Of a stretch of DNA of 13,746 bases, positions 6,219 through 12,515 are shown piece by piece. Below the pieces are notes generated by a model, which saw only the letters and a list, made by a program, of their open reading frames with translations, made no database searches and was not told where the DNA came from. Position numbers and translations under genes: made by a program. How positions within the stretch are numbered: the stretch's first letter is position 1; each line of letters opens with the position of its first letter. Origin of the DNA: DATCLS01 sp035265325. Lineage in GTDB: Bacteria; Actinomycetota; Acidimicrobiia; Acidimicrobiales; VFJN01. Location of the stretch: NCBI GenBank assembly GCA_035265325.1, contig DATFOS010000088.1:1-13746 (forward strand), read 5' to 3'.

Positions 6219-6725
6219 ATGACCGAGCCGACGCCGCCGACGCCGTCCGTCCGCCTCGCCACGCCCGCCGACGCCGAGGAGTTGGTCCGCCTGCGGGCGG
6301 TCATGCTCCACCTGGTCGTCGGGCCGACGACCACGACGGCGCCGTGGGAGCAGGCCTGCGCGGACGTTCTCCGCCGCGGCATGGAGGAGGAGACGCTGGC
6401 CGCCGCCGTCGCCGGCGACCCCGCGGACCGCTCCCGCCTCGTGGCCAGCGGCGTGGTCACGGTCGCCCAGCGCCTGCCCAGCCCGGCCAATCCGACCGGG
6501 CGCGTGGGCTGGCTGGCGTCGATGGTCACGGAGGCCCCGTGGCGGCGCCGGGGCCTGGCCCGCCGGGTGGCGACGACGCTGCTGGACTGGTGCGTCGCCC
6601 ACGGCGTCGACCGCGTCGACCTCCACGCCACCGCCGACGGCGCCCCCCTCTACCAGGACCTGGGCTTCGTGCTCCGCGACGAATGGCCCGAGATGAACTG
6701 GCGTGCGCCAGCATCGCGGGCGTGA
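6219..6725 (+). CDS. GNAT-family N-acetyltransferase
   Basis: A 168-aa acetyltransferase using acetyl-CoA on an unknown amine acceptor. The fold is complete: N-terminal strand SVRLATPADAEELVRLR (10-26), strand ASGVVTVAQRLPS (77-89), strand 4 VGWLASMVTEAPW (96-108), the acetyl-CoA loop WRRRGLARRVATTLL (108-122, the R/QxxGxG/A motif) and the final strand-helix ending GAPLYQDLGFV (141-151), a very typical GNAT end. The start is set by the ribosome binding site at 6204-6210. The stop TGA overlaps the next start in GTGA (6722-6725), so it is coupled with the flavin reductase-like gene. Substrate cannot be inferred. Confidence 0.92.
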   Translation: MTEPTPPTPSVRLATPADAEELVRLRAVMLHLVVGPTTTTAPWEQACADVLRRGMEEETLAAAVAGDPADRSRLVASGVVTVAQRLPSPANPTGRVGWLASMVTEAPWRRRGLARRVATTLLDWCVAHGVDRVDLHATADGAPLYQDLGFVLRDEWPEMNWRAPASRA

Positions 6726-7285
6726 TCGACCGCGACACCAAGCGCAGCCTCGGCCAGATGATGAAGGGCGTCCAGGTCGTGGGAGCGGCCCACGGGGGCG
6801 TGGTGCGGGCGTACACGAGCCACTGGGTGTGCCAGGTCAGCTTCGAGGAGCCGGTGCTCATGGCGTCGGTGTCCCCGAAGCACGACACCCACCCGCTCAT
6901 CGTGGCCAGTGGCCGGTTCTCGGTGTCGGTCCTGGCGGGGGACCAGATCGAGCAGGGCCAGTACTTCTCGTACCCGGGCCGCCGGATGCGCTACGTCGGC
7001 GACGACTACCTCGACGAGCGGGACGGCCTGCCCTACGTGCGCGACTGCGTGTCCTGGCTGGCATGCGAGGTCGAGGAGAGGCTGGCCGGCCGCTACGACC
7101 ACGACCTGTTCTTCGCGCGGGTCGTCGCCGTCGCCGAGGGCCGGCTGGGGGAGCCGCCGCTGCTCTACTCGTCCCGCCTCGGCTGGCGGGCGGCCGGCGC
7201 CAAGGCCCGCGAGGCGGGCGACTCGGTCCGGGACCGCCTCCTGGCGCGCCTGGAAGAAACCGATGCGCCTGGATCCTCTGTATGA
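6722..7285 (+). CDS. Flavin reductase-like (FMN-binding split barrel) protein
   Basis: A 187-aa protein of the flavin reductase-like family, which binds FMN or FAD and either supplies reduced flavin to a monooxygenase or acts as a small oxidoreductase. Signatures are MKGVQVVGA (14-22), a strand with YTSHWVCQVSFEEPVLMASVSPKHDTHPLI (31-60), FSVSVLAGDQIEQGQYFS (66-83; the VLAxDQ motif is highly typical) and VSWLACEVEERL (110-121). The C-terminal 35 residues are basic/acidic and helical. The GTG 6722 start is supported by the GTGA overlap with the preceding stop and by family length; the next in-frame starts fall inside the fold. No monooxygenase is encoded nearby, so the electron acceptor is unknown. 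It lies 40 bp before the acyl-CoA dehydrogenase, which has its own promoter. Confidence 0.9.
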   Translation: MIDRDTKRSLGQMMKGVQVVGAAHGGVVRAYTSHWVCQVSFEEPVLMASVSPKHDTHPLIVASGRFSVSVLAGDQIEQGQYFSYPGRRMRYVGDDYLDERDGLPYVRDCVSWLACEVEERLAGRYDHDLFFARVVAVAEGRLGEPPLLYSSRLGWRAAGAKAREAGDSVRDRLLARLEETDAPGSSV

Positions 7286-7293
7286 ACCCTGTC

Positions 7294-7313
7294 ACTTGAC
7301 CGGCCGGTCAAGT
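7294..7313. promoter_or_regulatory. 20-bp perfect palindrome, candidate TetR-type operator
   Basis: ACTTGACCGGCCGGTCAAGT is a perfect palindrome. It fills the spacer just before the -10 box TACGGT (7313-7318) of the acyl-CoA dehydrogenase gene and shares one base with it. Size, symmetry and the GACCG/CGGTC half-sites resemble operators of TetR-family regulators of fatty-acid and acyl-CoA genes. A repressor bound here would block RNA polymerase. No TetR gene is in the window. Confidence 0.75.
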
Positions 7314-7318
7314 ACGGT
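7313..7318 (+). promoter_or_regulatory. Candidate -10 box of the acyl-CoA dehydrogenase gene
   Basis: TACGGT exactly 7 nt before ATG 7326, predicting a leaderless mRNA. It abuts and overlaps by one base the palindrome at 7294-7313. Confidence 0.65.
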
Positions 7319-7325
7319 CGGAACC

Positions 7326-8543
7326 ATGACGCTGACCGAGGCCGGCCCGGGGACGAGAGGCGAGACGAACGACGACGCACGGGTCCGCGCGTTGTGCGCC
7401 CAGCTCCTGGAGGAGGCGCCGCCGGCGACGACCGAACCCCGGGAGTTCTGGGGCCGCCAGTTCGACCTGGGGCTGGCCTGGGTCCACTTCCCGGAGGGGG
7501 AGGGCGGGCTCGGCCTGTCCTACCGGCTGCAGAAGGTCATCGACGAGACGCTGGCCGCCGCCGGCGCACCCCGGGCGGGTGGCGCCAACATCATCGGCCA
7601 CGGCATGGGCGCCCCCACCGTCGCCACCCACGGCTCCGAGGCCCAGAAGAAGCGCTACTTGCGCCCCCTCTTTACCAACGAGGAGATCTGGTGCCAGCTC
7701 TTCTCCGAGCCGGGTGCGGGGTCCGACGTGGCCAGCCTGTCCGCCCGGGCCGAGCGCGACGGCGAGGAGTGGGTCCTCAACGGCCAGAAGGTCTGGACGA
7801 CCGTCGCCCACCTGGCCCGCTTCGGCATGGTCGTGGCCCGCACCGACCCGCAGGCGCCGAAGCACAAGGGACTCACGTACTTCGTGGTCGACATGCACGC
7901 CCCGGGCGTCGAGGTCCGACCGCTGGTCCAGATCACCGGCGAGGCCGAGTTCAACGAGGTCTACTTCACCGATGTGCGGATCCCCGACAGCGAGCGCCTC
8001 GGCGACGTGGGGGACGGCTGGCGGGTCGCCATCACCACCCTCATGAACGAGCGGGTGGCGATCGGCGGGCAGGTGCCACCCAAGGCGTCGGGCCACATCG
8101 GCGAGCTCCTGAAGGTGTACCGGTCGACCGCCCCGCACACGGTGGTGGAGCGCGACCAGGTCGTGAAGCTGTACATCCGGGCCGAGGTGCAGCGGCTCAC
8201 CAACATCCGGGCGGGCCAGGCGCGGGCCCAGGGCAACCCCGGCCCCGAGGGCTCGATCGGCAAGCTGGCGATGGCCGAGCTCAACAAGGAGATCACCGAG
8301 ACGGCCCTCGACCTCACCGGCGCCGAGGGGATGCTGTTCCCGCCCGGCTACCCGATGAGCCGGCCGCGGGGCGTGGGCATGTGGGACAACACGCCCCAGG
8401 CGTTCCTGCGGGCGCGGGCGAACTCGATCGAGGGCGGCACGACGGAGATCATGAAGAACATCCTGGGGGAGCGGGTCCTCGGCCTCCCGGGCGACGTCCG
8501 GGTCGACAAGGACCGCCCCTGGAGCGAGGTACCCCGCTCCTGA
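7326..8543 (+). CDS. Acyl-CoA dehydrogenase (FadE-like)
   Basis: A 405-aa FAD-dependent acyl-CoA dehydrogenase that oxidises an acyl-CoA to the 2-enoyl-CoA and passes electrons to ETF. Domains run in the normal order: N-terminal helices (1-120), mid beta domain with the FAD motif QLFSEPGAGSDVASL (124-138), LNGQKVWTT (151-159) and FTDVRIP (214-220), and C-terminal helices from about 228, ending SIEGGTTEIMKNILGERVLGL (367-387). The medium-chain enzyme has its catalytic Glu in IYEGT. Here the motif is SIEGGT, so Glu369 is one position early and Gly370 occupies the usual site; Glu242 (LMNERV) is an alternative base. Such variants occur among actinobacterial FadE enzymes for sterol or branched substrates. 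Control by the palindrome at 7294-7313 is likely. Substrate unknown. Confidence 0.93.
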   Translation: MTLTEAGPGTRGETNDDARVRALCAQLLEEAPPATTEPREFWGRQFDLGLAWVHFPEGEGGLGLSYRLQKVIDETLAAAGAPRAGGANIIGHGMGAPTVATHGSEAQKKRYLRPLFTNEEIWCQLFSEPGAGSDVASLSARAERDGEEWVLNGQKVWTTVAHLARFGMVVARTDPQAPKHKGLTYFVVDMHAPGVEVRPLVQITGEAEFNEVYFTDVRIPDSERLGDVGDGWRVAITTLMNERVAIGGQVPPKASGHIGELLKVYRSTAPHTVVERDQVVKLYIRAEVQRLTNIRAGQARAQGNPGPEGSIGKLAMAELNKEITETALDLTGAEGMLFPPGYPMSRPRGVGMWDNTPQAFLRARANSIEGGTTEIMKNILGERVLGLPGDVRVDKDRPWSEVPRS

Positions 8544-8546
8544 CCG

Positions 8547-9779
8547 CTACGCCTCGGGCGGGCGCCGGCCGAGGACGTAGAGCCGTTCGGTGTCCACCTC
8601 GTGGCCCTGATACGGGCTGCGCCGGTACCACTCGACGTCGACCAGCCCGGCGGACCGGACCGCGGCCAGCACCTCGTCCTGGTCGTGCAGGGTGAAGTCG
8701 ATCGACACGGGCGCGCCCATGAACTCGTCCAGGTGCCGGACCGAGCCGCCCAGGTGGACGGCGAGCGCCAGCATCCCGCCCGGCCGCAGCCGGCGGGCCA
8801 GGGCGGCGACCGCGCCCGCCAGCTCCGACCCGGCCAGGTGGACCAGCGCGTACCAGGCCGCGATCACGGCCCACCCGCCGTCACCGCCGCCCGGCGGGGG
8901 CAGGTCCCGCAGGTCCGCGACGGCGAAGTCCAGCTCCGGGAAGCGCCGGCGGGCCTCGTCGACCATGGCCGGCGACAGGTCGAAGCCGGTGACCGTGGCC
9001 CCGGCGGCGGCCAGGTGGAACGTGTCCTGGCCGGGGCCGCAGCCCACGTCCGCCACGGGCCCGTCGCCGGCCTCCGCCGCCAGGCGCTCCAGCAGCCAGC
9101 GGTCGAACGGCTTGTGGGCCAGCTCGTCGAGCAGCTCGTCGGCGTAGGCCGCCGCCACCCGGTCGTAGGTGGCGAGGACCCGCCGGTCGCGTGCCTCGGC
9201 CCCGTCGACGATCGCCCCCTCGGTGGCCGGCGGCGGGGGCGGAGCGGCCGCCCGCCCGGAGGCCCCGGGGGCCGACGCGGCCACGTCCACCGGCCCGAGC
9301 AGGTGGGCCCAGCGGGACTCCCGGCGGCCGGGCTGGCGGTCGAGCTCGGCCACCAGCGGCTCCTCGCGGGCCGCGAGCTTGGCCAGGGTCGCCTCGACCT
9401 CGTCCGGCGTGGCGAACGCGTGCAGCCGCTCCGACCGCGTGCGGAGCTCGCCCGGCGTCTGGGCGCCCCGGAGCAGCAGGACGGTCACCACCGCACGCTC
9501 CGCGTCGTCGAGGCCGAGCCGCTCGTCGAGTACCTGGCGGTACTTCGTGGCCCGCGCGCCGGTACCGGCATAGACGATGCGGGCGAGCTTGGCGGCCTTG
9601 AGGCGGTCGATCGCCGCCGTCACCTCGTGGTCGGCCAGCTTCATGAGCGGGTCGCGACCGGACGTCTGGTTGCAGGCGCTGCGCAGGGCGTTCAGCGTCA
9701 GCGGGTACGTGGCCGGGACGGTGCGCTCCTTCTCGAGCAAGCTCCCGAGCACCCGCTGGTCGATCGCGTCGAGGTCCAT
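8547..9779 (-). CDS. DUF480 (YceH-type)-methyltransferase fusion protein
   Basis: A 410-aa two-domain protein. Residues 1-165 are a YceH/DUF480 domain (two winged helices), shown by LEKERTVPATYPLTLNAL (15-32), ACNQTSGRDPLM (35-46) and GAQTPGELRTRSERLHAF (105-122). A linker of Ala, Gly and Pro (166-190, including PPPPP) follows. Residues about 200-405 are a class I SAM-dependent methyltransferase: motif I VADVGCGPG (242-250), acidic GFDLSPAM (265-272), DFAVADLRDLP (284-294) and LRPGGMLALAV (331-341). YceH proteins are normally about 215 aa and stand alone. The methyl acceptor is unknown. ATG 9779 has a TAGGGT box 8 nt upstream. It is convergent with the acyl-CoA dehydrogenase, with 3 bp between stops. 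Confidence 0.93.
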   Translation of the reverse strand: MDLDAIDQRVLGSLLEKERTVPATYPLTLNALRSACNQTSGRDPLMKLADHEVTAAIDRLKAAKLARIVYAGTGARATKYRQVLDERLGLDDAERAVVTVLLLRGAQTPGELRTRSERLHAFATPDEVEATLAKLAAREEPLVAELDRQPGRRESRWAHLLGPVDVAASAPGASGRAAAPPPPPATEGAIVDGAEARDRRVLATYDRVAAAYADELLDELAHKPFDRWLLERLAAEAGDGPVADVGCGPGQDTFHLAAAGATVTGFDLSPAMVDEARRRFPELDFAVADLRDLPPPGGGDGGWAVIAAWYALVHLAGSELAGAVAALARRLRPGGMLALAVHLGGSVRHLDEFMGAPVSIDFTLHDQDEVLAAVRSAGLVDVEWYRRSPYQGHEVDTERLYVLGRRPPEA

Positions 9780-9787
9780 CGACCGGC

Positions 9788-9793
9788 ACCCTA
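9788..9793 (-). promoter_or_regulatory. Candidate -10 box of the YceH-methyltransferase gene
   Basis: TAGGGT on the minus strand, 8 nt before ATG 9779, predicting a leaderless or 1-2 nt leader mRNA. There is no Shine-Dalgarno sequence. Confidence 0.5.
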
Positions 9794-9856
9794 CGGCGGT
9801 GGCGCCGGACCGCTACGACGCGTCCGAAGACGTCCGCCCGCGTCCCGGGACGACCA

Positions 9857-9871
9857 CGCGACGTAGTCGCG
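9857..9871. promoter_or_regulatory. Inverted repeat CGCGAC-GTA-GTCGCG, possible operator
   Basis: Perfect 6-bp arms with a 3-nt centre, 10 bp before the upstream TACGGT box, so overlapping its -35 region. The palindrome CGTCCCGGGACG lies 4 bp further upstream. Either could be a protein site for pyk control. Confidence 0.4.
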
Positions 9872-9881
9872 ACGACGGGAG

Positions 9882-9887
9882 TACGGT
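9882..9887 (+). promoter_or_regulatory. Candidate upstream pyk -10 box (P1)
   Basis: TACGGT identical to the boxes before the acyl-CoA dehydrogenase and phosphodiesterase genes. There is no start codon 6-10 nt downstream. Initiation near 9895 would give a leader of about 210 nt containing all four hairpins. Confidence 0.45.
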
Positions 9888-9906
9888 TGGGCGCAGTCGA
9901 GGCGAG

Positions 9907-9934
9907 CTCCGGCGACGATCGAGGTCGCCGGGAG
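9907..9934 (+). other. Leader hairpin of pyk
   Basis: CTCC-GGCGAC pairs with GTCGCC-(G)-GGAG around a 7-nt loop: a 10-bp GC-rich stem with one bulged G. It begins about 12 nt after the predicted P1 start. No T tract follows, so it is not a standard terminator. Confidence 0.5.
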
Positions 9935-9984
9935 ACGCTCGGCCCGGGCGGGGAATCGGTCAACTGATCTGACCACCACCTCGC

Positions 9985-9990
9985 TACGGT
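9985..9990 (+). promoter_or_regulatory. Candidate downstream pyk -10 box (P2)
   Basis: TACGGT about 115 nt before ATG 10105. Initiation near 9997 would give a leader of roughly 108 nt carrying the last two or three hairpins. The repeat GGTCA-N7-TGACC (9958-9974) lies 10 bp upstream, within the promoter spacer and -35 region. Confidence 0.4.
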
Positions 9991-10060
9991 GATCGTCCGA
10001 ACGGACGGACACGGGCGGCGATCCCGCCCTGCCTTCCCCAGGCGAGCCGACACAGACAGC

Positions 10061-10079
10061 CGACCCCGTCCGGGGGTCG
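10061..10079 (+). other. Leader hairpin of pyk with an alternative partner
   Basis: CGACCCC (10061-10067) pairs perfectly with GGGGTCG (10073-10079) around GTCCG. The GACCCC arm can instead pair with a second GGGGTC at 10090-10095, just before the start codon. The two pairings exclude each other, as in translational switches. The second would cover the only SD-like stretch (TTGGGG, 10088-10093). Confidence 0.45.
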
Positions 10080-10104
10080 CTCGAGACTTGGGGTCCCACC
10101 CGCC

Positions 10105-11515
<1,411 letters not shown>

Positions 11516-11526
<11 letters not shown>

Positions 11527-11563
11527 CAGTCGGCGGGTGCCGTCTGCTAGCAGTGAACGGGTG
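11516..11563 (+). repeat. 24-bp imperfect tandem duplication over the pyk stop and hydrolase start
   Basis: Unit 1 (11516-11539) and unit 2 (11540-11563) are identical at 19 of 24 positions. Each holds a codon for Cys and an in-frame pyk stop (TGT TAA at 11521-11526; TGC TAG at 11545-11550), and a TAACAG or TAGCAG box 7 nt before a GTG (11537 and 11561). The two GTGs are in the same frame, so the duplication repeats both the terminator codon of pyk and the start signal of the next gene. Confidence 0.85.
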
Positions 11564-12349
11564 GACGGCGCCCGCACGACCCCCGGGGGTCTCTACGCCC
11601 ACGAGTCGGGGGAGGGGCCCCTCGTGGTCCTCGTGCACGGGGCCATGGACCGCTCCGGCGGCATGCTCCGCACCCGTCGCCTGCTGCAGCCGGGGCACCG
11701 GGTGGTCCGCTACGACCGGAGGGGCTACGGCCGCTCGGTGACGGCCCCGCCCGGCGGCGGCATCGACCGCCAGGTCCAGGACCTCGCCGACGTCCTCGAC
11801 GGGCGCCCGGCCGTCGTCGTCGGCCACAGCTTCGGCGGGGTCGTGGCGTTGGCGCTGGCCGAGCGCTCCCCCGAGCTGGTCCGGGCCGTCGCCGCCTACG
11901 AGTCGCCGATGACCTGGGAGGACGAAGGGGCTGCCGTCCCGCTCGACGACCGGGCCGAGGAGAACCCGGACGGCGTGGCCGAGTGGTTCATGCGGCGGAT
12001 GGTCGGCGACGACACCTGGGAGAAGATGCCGGCGGGCATCCGGGACGACCGCCGGGCCGAGGGTCGGGCGCTGCTGGCCGACCTGCGCGCCATCGAGCCG
12101 AGCGTCCCGCCGCCGTACCGGGCCGAGCGGGTCACGGTCCCGGTGGTCGCCGCCCACGGCGAGCACGCCCGGACGCGCCACCGCACCGCCGCGCTGCGCC
12201 TCGCCGAGCGGGCGCCGGACGCCGAGTTGGTGGTGGTCCCGGGCGCCGACCACGGGGTCCACCTCTCGAACCCTCAGGCGTTCGCCGACCTGGCCCTGCG
12301 GGCGCTGGCCCGCGCCGACGCCCGCGAACGCTCCTACGGCGCCGGCTGA
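11537..12349 (+). CDS. Alpha/beta hydrolase
   Basis: A 270-aa serine hydrolase of the alpha/beta fold; substrate unknown (ester, lactone or haloalkane-like). Motifs are VVLVHGAMDRSGG (30-42, oxyanion loop), YDRRGYGRS (59-67), the nucleophile elbow VGHSFGGVVAL (95-105, Ser98) and ADHGVHLSNP (237-246, His239). The acid is less clear: the usual Asp after the VPVVAAHGE strand is not present (HGEHAR), so Glu122 in AYESP, found at this spot in many actinobacterial members, is the better candidate. Two in-frame GTG starts exist, 11537 and 11561, in the two copies of the tandem repeat; the fold begins after both. It lies only 10 bp after the pyk stop, so co-transcription is possible, with a leaderless start of its own as an alternative. 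Confidence 0.9.
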   Translation: MPSASSERVDGARTTPGGLYAHESGEGPLVVLVHGAMDRSGGMLRTRRLLQPGHRVVRYDRRGYGRSVTAPPGGGIDRQVQDLADVLDGRPAVVVGHSFGGVVALALAERSPELVRAVAAYESPMTWEDEGAAVPLDDRAEENPDGVAEWFMRRMVGDDTWEKMPAGIRDDRRAEGRALLADLRAIEPSVPPPYRAERVTVPVVAAHGEHARTRHRTAALRLAERAPDAELVVVPGADHGVHLSNPQAFADLALRALARADARERSYGAG

Positions 12350-12375
12350 ACGCCCCTCCGGCGCCGGCTCGCACG

Positions 12376-12406
12376 CCCGCCGGGGCCGGCTCCGACCCCC
12401 GGCGGG
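12376..12406 (+). terminator. GC-rich hairpin after the hydrolase gene
   Basis: CCCGCCGGGG pairs perfectly with CCCCGGCGGG around an 11-nt loop, 27 nt after the hydrolase stop. It is very stable but has no T tract, as is common for terminator-like hairpins in high-GC actinobacteria. It is the best terminator candidate in the window. Confidence 0.5.
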
Positions 12407-12434
12407 CCGGGATCGGGCCGGGATCGGACCGGGG
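12404..12434. repeat. Short tandem repeat GGGCCGGGATC
   Basis: Two perfect 11-bp copies (12404-12414 and 12415-12425) and a partial third. Together with CGGCGCCGGCT at 12337-12347 and 12359-12369, they make the 166-bp gap after the hydrolase gene repeat-rich. No function is evident. Confidence 0.7.
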
Positions 12435-12502
12435 CGCGAACGCCCCCCGAAGCTCCGGTGAACCCCGGCCGGGCATGGCCCAGGGGCACCCCCGCGCGGC
12501 GT

Positions 12503-12508
12503 TACCCT
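12503..12508 (+). promoter_or_regulatory. Candidate -10 box of the patatin-like gene
   Basis: TACCCT exactly 7 nt before GTG 12516, the same architecture as the DUF3224 and acyl-CoA dehydrogenase genes. It supports GTG 12516 as a leaderless start. Confidence 0.55.
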
Positions 12509-12515
12509 CGACGAC

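Larger units (their letters stand above)
9780..10104. promoter_or_regulatory. 325-bp divergent control region between the YceH-methyltransferase and pyk genes
   Basis: No coding region is supported. Reading left to right: the minus-strand -10 box at 9788-9793; palindrome CGTCCCGGGACG (9841-9852); inverted repeat CGCGAC-GTA-GTCGCG (9857-9871); plus-strand TACGGT (9882-9887); hairpin 9907-9934; inverted repeat GGTCA-N7-TGACC (9958-9974); a second TACGGT (9985-9990); and hairpins at 9994-10007, 10013-10029 and 10061-10079. This gives pyk a long, structured leader, unlike the leaderless genes around it. I could not match it to a known riboswitch. Confidence 0.6.

Noticed and set aside
7296..7301. 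TTGACC as a -35 box for the acyl-CoA dehydrogenase promoter
   Set aside because: It is only 11 bp from the -10 box, too close for a normal sigma factor; it is better explained as half of the palindrome.
9940..10000. Possible cobalamin or other known riboswitch before pyk
   Set aside because: GGGAATCGGT resembles a B12-riboswitch fragment, but the conserved B12 box and the rest of the core are absent.
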